A stretch of DNA of 64,000 nucleotides from Archangium lansingense (lineage in GTDB: Bacteria > Myxococcota > Myxococcia > Myxococcales > Myxococcaceae), in assembly GCF_026626635.1 (NCBI RefSeq), contig NZ_JAPNKA010000001.1, positions 12,570,501 to 12,634,500 of the forward strand, written 5' to 3'. The notes under the pieces are model-generated. The model was not told the origin of the DNA. It searched no databases and saw only the letters and a program-made list of their open reading frames with translations. Position numbers and translations under genes: made by a program. Of this stretch, positions 25,061 through 35,371 are shown one piece after another (the first letter of the stretch is position 1; each line of letters starts with the position of its first letter).

Positions 25061-25950
25061 CAGTAGCAGTTGCCAGCGAACATCTCGTCGTCGCTCGCGG
25101 AGACGAACTGGTCGTCGCAGTAGGCGCTCGCCAGCGCGTGGCCGTTGCGCACGCAGCCGTCGTGGTTGGTGGCGTCCAGCGTGTACTGGGTGTCACCACC
25201 GCAGCCACCGCCGCAGCGGCCGAAGCAGATGCCCATCACCTTCGGGCGGCTCCAGTGGTCCGGCTCACCGCACACCCACGTGCTGCCGTTCAGGTAGTAC
25301 TCGTCGCCGCTGCACGAGGTGTGGTCGCCGAGCTGGGCAATCTGCTGGTTCTTCGCCAGGTCGAAGCCACCGTGCTGGCAGTCGTGCTTGGCGTACGAGT
25401 ACCAGTTGTAGGAGCCGCCGCAGCTGCCCGTCCAGGCGCCGTTACACTTCGCGTAGCTGCACAGCATGGTGTAGCCACGGCCCTGCTCGCCCATCACCGT
25501 GCGCTGCAGCTCCACCGAGCTGGGGTGCTGAGACCAGAGGCTCACCGCGCGCCGCAGGTACCTGGCCTCGGGCGCCGCCGCGTCACCCGCCGGAATCTGC
25601 GCGTTGAGCGCCGCGTACAGGGCAGACAGCGCCTCGCGGTCCCCGTCCAGCATCTGCGTGTCCTGTCCCGTCTCCTCCGCGAAGCCGTCCAGGTCCGACA
25701 CGCCGTTGGCCGCGTCCACCAGGCCCGCCAGCGTCATGCCGTTCTGCCGCACCTCAATCCGGTAGACGCCGGGCTCCACCTCTCGCGAGGAGAACTGAGC
25801 CACGGTGCCCGCCTGCGCGAAGCGGCCGGACACCACGCCCGACTCCTGCTTCAGCTCCAGGCCGTCCACCGGCCGCGCATCCTCCGTGCGCGCGCTGCCT
25901 CCACAGCCAAACAGCATCACTGCCGCGACTGCTCCCAAAATCTTCCGCAT
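25060..25950 (-). CDS. Cys-rich lipoprotein, first gene of the operon
   Basis: 296 aa from the ATG at 25950, with GGAGG 11 nt upstream. Lipobox MLFGCGG gives a cysteine at residue 16. Residues about 150-296 form a Cys-rich domain with CSYAKCNGAWTGSCGG, KHDCQHGGFDLAKNQQIAQLG, CFGRCGGGCGGDTQY, NHDGCVRNGHALASAYCDD and a terminal CY. The even spread of cysteines suggests disulfides in an exported protein. I do not recognise a named family. The stop overlaps the next start by one base. Confidence 0.75.
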   Translation of the reverse strand: MRKILGAVAAVMLFGCGGSARTEDARPVDGLELKQESGVVSGRFAQAGTVAQFSSREVEPGVYRIEVRQNGMTLAGLVDAANGVSDLDGFAEETGQDTQMLDGDREALSALYAALNAQIPAGDAAAPEARYLRRAVSLWSQHPSSVELQRTVMGEQGRGYTMLCSYAKCNGAWTGSCGGSYNWYSYAKHDCQHGGFDLAKNQQIAQLGDHTSCSGDEYYLNGSTWVCGEPDHWSRPKVMGICFGRCGGGCGGDTQYTLDATNHDGCVRNGHALASAYCDDQFVSASDDEMFAGNCY

Positions 25951-26048
25951 TGGCTCGCACCCCTCCTGCTCCGGAACTTTCCGGATCCGCAGAAAACGAG
26001 AATTAATGCGATTAAAGGAATTGTTACATTCCATCAAGTCGAGGTGCG

Positions 26049-26876
26049 TCAATGCCGCGGGCCGGCCGGGTGGAACAGGGGCAGCGCCCCCGAGGCGCGG
26101 ACGAGGCCCTGAGCATCCTCGGGGAGGGACTCGTGGGCGCCGATGGCGAGCACTCCCCCGGGCACCAGCCGCGCCAACAGCCGCGCCAGCACCTCGCGCT
26201 GTACGGGCCGCGCGAAGTAGGTGAAGGCCACGTTGCGGCAGAGCACCAGGTGGAAGGGGCCGCTGGGCATCTCCTGGCGCAGATCCTCGCAGCGGAAGTC
26301 GAGCCCCTCGCGGTACTCGGGCCGCAGGCACAGCTCCTCGCCCTGGGAGGAGAAGGCCTGGTCCACCCACCTGGAGGGCAGCTCTCGCAACGTGGCACGC
26401 CGGTAGCAACCGCGACGGGCCCGCTCCAGCAGCGAGGCATCCGCATCGGTGGCCACCAGCTCCAGGCGGAAGTCCGGGAAGCGCGGCTGCAGGCCCAGCC
26501 GGAAGAGCACGGCCACGGTGTAGGGCTCCTCTCCCGACGCACACCCCGCGCTCCACACCCGGAAGACGGACTCGCCCCGAGCGCGTGCAGCCTCCAATAC
26601 TCGCGGCAGCAACGATTCGCCGAGCGCGTCGAACACGCCCTGGTCCCGGTAGAAGCGCGAGACGGTGACGCGGCACAGCGCATCCAGCACGGCCCGCTCG
26701 GCCGGGTCCGCCTCCAGCCGTGCGAGGTAGGCGGCCAACCCCGGCACGCCGAGCGCCTTCATCCTCCGGCCCACGCGCTTGCACACCTGCCCGCGCACAC
26801 GGCGGAAACCCTCGTAGCGCAGGTCCAGGTGCGACGCGGCCCACCGCAGCAATTCCAGACACTCGGCATCCGTCAC
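26049..26876 (-). CDS. CheR-family protein-glutamate methyltransferase
   Basis: 275 aa from a GTG at 26876, with GGAGG 6 nt upstream. The N-terminal helical CheR domain (residues 1-75) is followed by the SAM-binding domain: TVSRFYRDQGVFDAL, FRVWSAGCASGEEPYTVAVL, VATDADASLLERARRGCY, and LVLCRNVAFTYF in place of the usual CRNVLIYF. VPGGVLAIGAHESLP ends the domain. It lacks TPR repeats. CheR methylates chemoreceptor glutamates; no che gene is adjacent, so it is a stand-alone paralogue. Confidence 0.85.
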   Translation of the reverse strand: MTDAECLELLRWAASHLDLRYEGFRRVRGQVCKRVGRRMKALGVPGLAAYLARLEADPAERAVLDALCRVTVSRFYRDQGVFDALGESLLPRVLEAARARGESVFRVWSAGCASGEEPYTVAVLFRLGLQPRFPDFRLELVATDADASLLERARRGCYRRATLRELPSRWVDQAFSSQGEELCLRPEYREGLDFRCEDLRQEMPSGPFHLVLCRNVAFTYFARPVQREVLARLLARLVPGGVLAIGAHESLPEDAQGLVRASGALPLFHPAGPRH

Positions 26877-27140
26877 GCGGCACCTCCGCTCCGGGACTCC
26901 CGCCATTTCACCACCGGCGCTCCGGGCCCCCCACATTCCGCGGTCCAATGGAGCGAACAGGAGAGCAGGTTCTCCAGAAGCTGGAAGTGCCTCCGCGCCC
27001 TGAGCTGTTGAAGGCCCGACGGGCGCCATGCCCTTCCGGACAAGAGGCTCGAACCGGCGACCGTCTTCACTGTTGAGGTCTCGGCGGGCAACCCCCACTT
27101 CCGCCCGACGAGCGCCGGCAACTGCCGGCAGGAGGCAGTC

Positions 27141-28526
27141 ATGCCCCGAGTCACAAAGCGAGCACACCTGCGGCCCGGTCTCTTGCTCGCAATGGTCGTG
27201 CTCGCAGGCTGTGGAGTCGGCGACGAACTGGTGTCCGAGGGAATTTCCCCCAAGGAGCGCTCGGCGGAGGACGAGTCCCGATACAACGACGCCAAAGGCG
27301 AGACCCGCTGGGTGAACACGGTGCGCAGCTCCGGAGACACCGACGCGCCGGTGGCCATCGCGCACGACTCCTGGGGCAACGTCCTCACCCTGAGCAATCA
27401 CCGCACGCCCATCCACTTCGGTGGAGACCCCCTCGACACGCCCCCGGGAGCCTCCGTCCTGGCCGTCTCCAAGTACACGCCCCATGGCAGGCGGATGTGG
27501 GTTCGGCTCCTCGCAGTCCCCGCGAGCGCGGGCAGCCCCTATGTGCGAGGCCTGGCGCTCGCGGTCGAGAAACACGACACCGTGCTCCTCACGGGAGTGC
27601 AGAGCGGTGGGCTGGAGCTCAGTGGGCACGTGCTGGCGCCTGGGGCCTTCCTGGCGCGGCTGGATGAGGACGGGGAGACACTCTGGGCGCGCTCGCTGCC
27701 CACCACCGCCACGGAGCTGGCCGTCAACACGCGGGGCCACATCACCCTCGCGGGCAGCCTGACGGGCCGGGTGGACTTCGGCAACGGCCAGCCCGTCACC
27801 GGCGCCAACAACCCCTACCTCGTGCAGTACGACACCCGGGGCGCACTGCGCTGGGTCTTCGTCGACGCCTCACGCGGCGTGCCGATGGACCTCGCCCAGG
27901 ATGATGCGGGAGACCTGTACCTGGCCGGCGGACGCTTCGTCCCGCCCTCGCCGCTCCTCACGCCCTTCCTCTCGAGGGTGTCCTCCGAGGGCACACTCCA
28001 GTGGACACGGCAGCTCGCGGGAGCCACGGGCGTGGCCATGAGCGTCGCGGCGCACGGGGGCCAGGTGGTGGTGTCTGGCTATTTCACGGGGACCTTCGTC
28101 TTCCGCGGACAGGAGCTCTCCGCTTCCAACAGCCGCGGCTTCGCGCTCGACTACGGCAGCGACGGAGAGGGACGCTGGGGCTTCCTGCTCGGCAGCACCT
28201 GGGGACTGGTGGAGATGGACCAGGGCTCGGGCGTGGTGGTGGCCGGCCGCTATACGGGAGGCGAGGACTTCGGACTGGGCCTCGGAGCCCTGGAGGGTTA
28301 CCCGGGCGCAACCAACGTGTACGTGCTGCGGCTTCAGCGTCCCACGGGGAAGCTCCAATGGAGCCACACCTACCCATCCGCGCTGGCGCAGCCGGTGGAC
28401 CTGTCCGTGTCACGCTGGGGAGAGAGCGCCCTCACCGGCACCTTCCGAGCCACGGTGGACTTTGGCACGGGCCCGCTGAGCCCGATGCCGGGCGCCAACA
28501 CCTTCCTCTTGCAGTTGAAGCGCTGA
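27141..28526 (+). CDS. Beta-propeller lipoprotein (SBBP-like repeats)
   Basis: 461 aa. Lipobox VLAGC with cysteine 24. The mature part has repeated blocks of the form FGxxPVxxxNxYLVQYDxxGxLRW (for example HFGGDPLDTPP, DFGNGQPVTGANNPYLVQYD, DFGLGLGALEG, DFGTGPLSPMPGANTFLLQL), as in SBBP/YVTN-like propellers of myxobacteria. AGGAGG lies 6 nt before the ATG. Likely displayed on the cell surface or in the periplasm; function unknown. Confidence 0.75.
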   Translation: MPRVTKRAHLRPGLLLAMVVLAGCGVGDELVSEGISPKERSAEDESRYNDAKGETRWVNTVRSSGDTDAPVAIAHDSWGNVLTLSNHRTPIHFGGDPLDTPPGASVLAVSKYTPHGRRMWVRLLAVPASAGSPYVRGLALAVEKHDTVLLTGVQSGGLELSGHVLAPGAFLARLDEDGETLWARSLPTTATELAVNTRGHITLAGSLTGRVDFGNGQPVTGANNPYLVQYDTRGALRWVFVDASRGVPMDLAQDDAGDLYLAGGRFVPPSPLLTPFLSRVSSEGTLQWTRQLAGATGVAMSVAAHGGQVVVSGYFTGTFVFRGQELSASNSRGFALDYGSDGEGRWGFLLGSTWGLVEMDQGSGVVVAGRYTGGEDFGLGLGALEGYPGATNVYVLRLQRPTGKLQWSHTYPSALAQPVDLSVSRWGESALTGTFRATVDFGTGPLSPMPGANTFLLQLKR

Positions 28527-28739
28527 GGTGAACGCGCGCGCCCCACTGTGACACGTGCGGCGGCCCACGCGAGGAACTCCGCTTCCCTGTCCTGCCATCC
28601 GCCTTCCCACGTGCCCAACGGCTTCCGGACACCGCTCCTCCCCACCAGAGGGGCCTACCGTGTAGAGGCCAACGGAACGAGTAATTGGTAGCGAAATTGC
28701 TCCGGACCGCCTCGTGCCCCCGTGAGGAGGAGGTCCGAC

Positions 28740-30433
<1,694 letters not shown>

Positions 30434-30437
<4 letters not shown>

Positions 30438-31768
30438 AGAACTTCAAGCTGTCACGACGGACGTTGCTCCGGGGCATGGGGGCGCTGATGGCGCTGCCAG
30501 TGCTGGAGCAGATGAAGCCCTCGGTGGCCTGGGCGGCGGAGCCTGGAGCCGTACCGCGCCGACTGGCCGTCTTCTACGTGCCCTGCGGCATCTACATGCC
30601 GAACTGGACGCCAAAGGGCACTGGGCGCTCTTGGACGCTCTCGCCCACGCTGCAACCCCTGGCGCCGGTGAAGGACGACCTGCTGGTGCTCTCCGGGTTG
30701 TCGCACGAGCCGGGACGACCGGACCGCTTCGGCCACCACGCCGCGGGCACGGGCGCCTTCCTCTCGTGCGTGAAGGTGAACTACACGGACGAGATGTCCG
30801 AGGTGCGCGCCGGCATCTCCATGGACCAGATCGCCGCCAAGGCCCTGCGCACCCAGACGCGCCTGCCCTCGCTGGAGCTGGGCAACGACGGAGGCGATGG
30901 GACGGGCTCGTGCGACGCCAACTTCAGCTGTGCCTATGCGCGCAACATCTCCTGGGCGGGGCCCACCAGCCCTCGAGCCAAGGAGACGAACCCGCAGGCG
31001 GTGTTCGACCGGCTCTTCGCGAGCTTCGACCCGGACGCAACGCGAGCACAGATAGAGCGGCGCAAGGCCTACGAGCAGAGCATCCTGGACTTCGTGAACG
31101 AGGACGCGCGGGCACTCAAGCAGCAGCTGGGGACGAGGGACCAGCGCAAGCTGGACGAGTACTTCACCAGCGTGCGCGAGCTGGAGCTGCGCGTCGCGGC
31201 GCTCGACCAGCAGGCGCCGACGTGCTCGAAGGGACCGAGGCCCGAGCGGACGCAGGACGTACGCGAGAAGACGAAGGTGATGTGCGACCTGATGGTGCTC
31301 GCCTTCCAGTGCGACCTGACCCGGGTGGCGACCTTCATGCTCGGCAACGGGCGCAGCGACCGGGTGTATGACTTTCTCGGGCTGACGAGCGGACACCACA
31401 CGTACTCGCACCACCAGCACCATTCGGAGAACCACGCGGCGCTCGCGAAGATAGACCGCTGGGAGCTGGAGCAGTTCAGCTACCTGCTGCAGCGGATGAA
31501 GTCCGTGCAGGAGGGAGAGGCGACCCTGCTGGACAACTCGCTGGTGTACTTCGGCAGCGAGGTGGCGGACGGCAACTCGCACGGGCACTCGGACATGCCG
31601 GTGGTGCTCGCGGGGCGCGGCGGGGGCGCGGTGACACCGGGGAGGCATGTGCGCTACGGCGGGCGGCCCATCGCCAACCTGTTCATCTCCATGCTGGGCG
31701 CGGTGGGTGTGGACGTGGACCGCTTCGGCGATGACGGCACGGGACCCCTCTCTCAGCTGAAGGAGTGA
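30434..31768 (+). CDS. DUF1552 protein with Tat signal
   Basis: 444 aa. The N-terminus has the twin-arginine motif SRRTLLRGMGAL, so export in a folded state is likely. The body has DUF1552 hallmarks: RRLAVFYVPCGIYMPNWTP, GHHAAGTGAFLSC, GISMDQIAAKAL, a CDLTRVATFML block, SGHHTYSHHQHH and LLDNSLVYFGSEVADGNSHGH. The His-rich block could bind metal. DUF1552 proteins resemble the DUF1501/alkaline-phosphatase-like fold. It is translationally coupled to the DUF1592 gene and probably works with it. Confidence 0.88.
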
Positions 31769-31879
31769 GCGCTCAACCGCCCAGCCCGGTCTGTCCGATG
31801 CTGGCCGTTGCGGACGTACGGGCTGTTGCCCTCCGGGTGTGTCTGGCATTGGATTCTCCGAGCAGCAGGGGGAGACCAT

Positions 31880-32857
31880 ATGCCTCGCCGCCAGATGGTG
31901 GTGCCAGGAACGGGGGGAGTGCTCTACCAGACCGCCGCGGGAGCGCGGGCCGCGACCATTTTCGAGCTCCTCACCCGAGCCAACGCCGCGAAGACGCTCC
32001 GCTGTGAGTACGGGCCGGACCTGGAGGCGCTCGAGCCCCTCCGCAATCCGCTCACCGCCCGCGGGTACATGACGGTCGCCTACGAGCCCTTCGGCCACGC
32101 GTTCCCCAAGTGGGAGTTCTTCGACTACGACTGGCGGCTCGACATCCGCTACAGCGGCAAGCGCCTCGCCGAGCATCTCCAGGCCCAGGCCTCGCTGGGG
32201 GACCGCTGGAGGCTGGTGGCGCACTCGCAGGGAGGGCTCGTGGTCCTGGCGGCGGCCCGGCTCCTCGGCGCCAAGGAAATGGGCCGGCTCGTCCAGAGCG
32301 TGTGCTTCGTGGGCGTCCCGTTCTTCGGAACGGTGAACGCGCTGCTCGCGCTGTTGGAGGGAACCTTCTTCAACAAATCCATCCCGAAGGAGGTGGTGCG
32401 CACCTGGCCCGCCATCTACCAGATGCTGCCGCGCTGGAGCGTCACCCGGGAGAAACCGAACCGCCCGGAGCTGCTCGCCGAAGGCGCCTGGATGAAGGCC
32501 CGGCTCCTGCCCGCGCGCGATGCACCCGTGGACCTCGCGCAGCACATCGACAGGGGCATGCTCGCGCGGGCGCGCGCCCTGTACCAGGCCACCGAGACGG
32601 GCTACTTCGAGCCCCTGCGCGAGCTCGACTTCATCCGCATCATCCAGGGCAACAACATCGAGACCCCCTTCCGGCTCCCCCAGTTCCCGAGCACGCAGGA
32701 AGTCGTCCAGGTGAATGGAGACAGCCTCGTCCCGGACGAATTCACCCGCGACAACCTCCCCTCGTGGGTGCAGGACGAAGCCACCATCCGCCGCCTCCCC
32801 TCGGCGGAGCACTCGCTGCTCTGCAGTGACTCCAACGTCTTCGGGCTCTGCCTCTGA
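31880..32857 (+). CDS. Alpha/beta hydrolase (lipase/LCAT-like)
   Basis: 325 aa, starting at the ATG at 31880 with GGGGGAG 5 nt upstream. The nucleophile elbow AHSQGG is near residue 114. DYDWRLDIRYSGKRLAEHL precedes it, as in lecithin:cholesterol acyltransferase-like lipases, and the catalytic histidine is probably in SAEHSLL close to the C-terminus. There is no signal peptide. The stop overlaps the next start by one base (TGATG), so the two proteins are made together. Confidence 0.75.
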   Translation: MPRRQMVVPGTGGVLYQTAAGARAATIFELLTRANAAKTLRCEYGPDLEALEPLRNPLTARGYMTVAYEPFGHAFPKWEFFDYDWRLDIRYSGKRLAEHLQAQASLGDRWRLVAHSQGGLVVLAAARLLGAKEMGRLVQSVCFVGVPFFGTVNALLALLEGTFFNKSIPKEVVRTWPAIYQMLPRWSVTREKPNRPELLAEGAWMKARLLPARDAPVDLAQHIDRGMLARARALYQATETGYFEPLRELDFIRIIQGNNIETPFRLPQFPSTQEVVQVNGDSLVPDEFTRDNLPSWVQDEATIRRLPSAEHSLLCSDSNVFGLCL

Positions 32858-33822
32858 TGCGCTCCACTCCGCTCATCCTGACCGCCGTCTTCCTGCTCGC
32901 GCTGTCTCCGGCCGCCGCCCAGCCGCCACAGGCCACCGGAGCCGCGCCCGCCACCAACAGCGAAGAGGTGCCCCTCGCCGACACCGACGAGGATGGCCTG
33001 CCGGACCCTGGCCAGCAGGACCCGGAGCCGCCCCCGTGCCGTACCGGCCAGACGGAGGGATGCGTCGACAACTGCGAGCTCGAGAAGAATCCCGGCCAGG
33101 AGGACAGCGACGGGGATGGAAGGGGGGACATCTGTGACCGCTGCCCGTCGGTGGCGGTACAGGACGGCCTGCACGCCGACACGGACGGCGATGGGGTCGG
33201 CGACGAGTGCGACAACTGCCGCCATCCCAATCCCCGGAACGAGAGCGGCGAGCAGGCTCCGTGTCCCGACGAGGAGCAGCCCTTCTCGAAGTGGGAGGAT
33301 CCCAATCCGCTCGGACGGCGGTTGCAGTTCTTCATCCGCCCGCTGGCCCTGGCGTACCGATACCAGGGGAGCTGGGTCGGCTCGACGGGGCTCGGGCTGC
33401 ATATGGGTGGCTCGATCGGCGAGTGGCGCTTCGATGACGAGGGCACGGCCTTGAAGGTGCCCTCCTGGTACTGGTCCGCCGGTGTGTACGGCGATTCGGT
33501 GAACCTCTTCGAGGCCGAGCACCTGGGTCCCTACGCGGCGCTCGATGTCCGGCCGATGGATTGGGAGGCCTACGCGCGTTCGTGGGCCAAGCACTTCAAG
33601 TTCGGCGTCGGGGCACACCTCCTCTGGTCCAAGCTCGTGGAGGGCCTCGAGCACCGCCCGCTTCACCTCGGCGTGGGGCCTCGGGTGGGCTTCCTCGACA
33701 TCGTCTCGGTGATGCCCTTCGTCCAGTTCGACGTCGCCAACGAGCTGGGCTTCTCCTGGGGCGGGATGCTGGTGTTCGACTTCAAGGTCCTCCAGGACCT
33801 GGGCGTACCGCCGGCGAAGTAA
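32857..33822 (+). CDS. Exported protein with thrombospondin type 3 calcium repeats
   Basis: 321 aa with a signal peptide (cleavage near PAAAQ, residue 22). Residues about 40-125 hold thrombospondin type 3-like repeats (DTDEDGLPD, DSDGDGRGDICDRC, DTDGDGVGDECDNC), which bind calcium through aspartates. The rest looks like an outer-membrane beta-barrel (alternating aromatic strands, ending VFDFKVLQDLGVPPAK). Coupled to the lipase-like gene, so it may be a surface partner of that enzyme. Confidence 0.75.
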   Translation: MRSTPLILTAVFLLALSPAAAQPPQATGAAPATNSEEVPLADTDEDGLPDPGQQDPEPPPCRTGQTEGCVDNCELEKNPGQEDSDGDGRGDICDRCPSVAVQDGLHADTDGDGVGDECDNCRHPNPRNESGEQAPCPDEEQPFSKWEDPNPLGRRLQFFIRPLALAYRYQGSWVGSTGLGLHMGGSIGEWRFDDEGTALKVPSWYWSAGVYGDSVNLFEAEHLGPYAALDVRPMDWEAYARSWAKHFKFGVGAHLLWSKLVEGLEHRPLHLGVGPRVGFLDIVSVMPFVQFDVANELGFSWGGMLVFDFKVLQDLGVPPAK

Positions 33823-33894
33823 GTCAGAAACACCCTACTTGAATGGTCATTCCTTGCGCCGCCGTGCTAGAAGACCGGCCGCGAGAGGACAACC

Positions 33895-34638
33895 ATGAAG
33901 AAGGAAGAAGGCGCCTGGAACGGAGAGCCACTGGGGCCGTATCACGTCACGCTGCGCCACCGGGGTATCGGCGGCGGAGTGGGACGCCTGTACGAGGCAC
34001 GCAACGACGAGAACGGCAACCCGGCCCTGGTGCTCATGCCGGGCCCGAAAGGCGAGCTGCGTCCCAAGCATGACTGGCAGGTGCGTGCCACCTCCAGCGT
34101 GTCACCTCCCTACCTCTCGCTCGAGGTAGAGAAATCACCCGGGGACGGACAGCTCCAAGAGCTCACGTGGATGCTCGCCCGGTGGTCAACGGCCCTGGAG
34201 ACCATCGACGAGCGGCCCGCCGCGCAGGCCCACCTGACTGGAGGGGCGAAGGAACCACGCAAGCATCCTCGAGGCCATTTCCGTTGGCTCGGTGGAGGAC
34301 TGACGGCGGCTGCGCTACTCGCGCTCGCGGTGTTGCTCTGGCCAAGGCCTATCGCGCCCCCTCCAATTGAAGACTCGCTGGAGGAAACCCTCAACCTCAT
34401 CAACAAAAGCGAAGTATCGGGAGGACCAATCATGGGCATCCCCATGCCCGACAAGCCCGTGAAGGACCAGCAGAAGCCCCCGTGCGATGCAACGCGCGCC
34501 GAGAAGGAGATACGCGGCGGGTGCTGGCTTGAGCTGGCCGAAAAACCGCCGTGCTCCAAGGGAATGGCCGAGTACCAGGGCAGATGCTACGTCGCGGTCA
34601 GAGCCGCGCCTCCTGTACCGACCTCCATCAACCCCTGA
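33895..34638 (+). CDS. Pseudokinase-like membrane protein
   Basis: 247 aa. The N-terminus LGPYHVTLRHRGIGGGVGRLYEARNDENGNPALVLM resembles the glycine loop and first strands of a Hanks kinase, but the catalytic lobe is absent. A transmembrane helix lies near residues 135-150. The C-terminal PPCDATRAEKEIRGGCWLEL and PPCSKGMAEYQGRCYVAV is the extracytoplasmic tail seen on many myxobacterial Ser/Thr kinases. The protein therefore looks like a kinase with its core removed, or a dedicated regulator using the same ends. GAGAGGA precedes the ATG. Confidence 0.6.
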   Translation: MKKEEGAWNGEPLGPYHVTLRHRGIGGGVGRLYEARNDENGNPALVLMPGPKGELRPKHDWQVRATSSVSPPYLSLEVEKSPGDGQLQELTWMLARWSTALETIDERPAAQAHLTGGAKEPRKHPRGHFRWLGGGLTAAALLALAVLLWPRPIAPPPIEDSLEETLNLINKSEVSGGPIMGIPMPDKPVKDQQKPPCDATRAEKEIRGGCWLELAEKPPCSKGMAEYQGRCYVAVRAAPPVPTSINP

Positions 34639-34693
34639 AGCGGCTCCGCGCAGAGACGAGAGGGCTCGCGCGCCGGTTCGTACTCCGAAGCGG

Positions 34694-35371
34694 TCAGCTC
34701 TTCAGTGGGATGGACGCGAACGAAAATCCGTTCAAGAGAGCATTCCGAAGCAGCTGCGCGAATGCGGAATATTCACGAGTCGAAGCTGCGGCCTCGTCGA
34801 GCAGTTGCCGCGCTTCCGGTTCGGTCGCGGCCTTCTGGGCGATGAACCACAAACGTTTGACGTGCGTCGACCGATACGTGCGCAGGTCCTGGCGATTGAG
34901 CCCGAGCAATCTCTCCGTGGTATCTCCCCGCGGCGTCTTTCCACGCACGCTGGCGAGCTTCGCCACCGGGTCGTACTCGAAGGAGAGGTGCGGCGCCGGA
35001 TCCTCGGCACAGGGGTTGATGAGAGGGCCTCCCTGGGCCTTGAGCGGGAACTCGTCTCCCTTGTACTCGCTTCCGTTGCACACGCCACAGGCCAGGACGA
35101 GGTTCGACCAGGTGAAGACCCGCCTCGGGTACTTCGCCTTCGGCCGGTAGTGCTCGATGTGCCCGTAGTCGACGTGCCGGATGAAGCTCTCGCAGTAGGC
35201 GCACTTGCCGTGGAAGAGCGCGACGAGTGCGTCCTTCACCTCCTTGTGCCGGTAGCGTTCGAGGACCCGCTTGCGCGCCTTCGGTGTCCTCGCCCGCTGG
35301 AGGTCCCTCAACCACCGCGCTCGATTCCGGGTCAGGACGTCCGGTGCACGTCCACGCTTCACCCGGATCAT
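34694..35371 (-). CDS. ptuB: Septu defence HNH endonuclease PtuB
   Basis: 225 aa. An HNH nuclease core is visible: KCAYCES (C57, C60), GHIEHYRPKAKYP (H71, H74), WSNLVLACGVCNGSEYKGDEFPL (N90, C95, C98). The two CxxC pairs bind structural zinc. This is the TIGR02646-type HNH of Septu PtuB. Its start overlaps the end of ptuA by 4 bp on the same strand. In Septu the ATPase and nuclease form a complex that blocks phage by cleaving DNA. A C-terminal helical region follows the nuclease core. Confidence 0.85.
   Translation of the reverse strand: MIRVKRGRAPDVLTRNRARWLRDLQRARTPKARKRVLERYRHKEVKDALVALFHGKCAYCESFIRHVDYGHIEHYRPKAKYPRRVFTWSNLVLACGVCNGSEYKGDEFPLKAQGGPLINPCAEDPAPHLSFEYDPVAKLASVRGKTPRGDTTERLLGLNRQDLRTYRSTHVKRLWFIAQKAATEPEARQLLDEAAASTREYSAFAQLLRNALLNGFSFASIPLKS

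Noticed and set aside
30452..32812. Long minus-strand open frame antisense to the DUF1552 and lipase-like genes
   Set aside because: No start signal or domain; antisense shadow of two real genes in GC-rich DNA.
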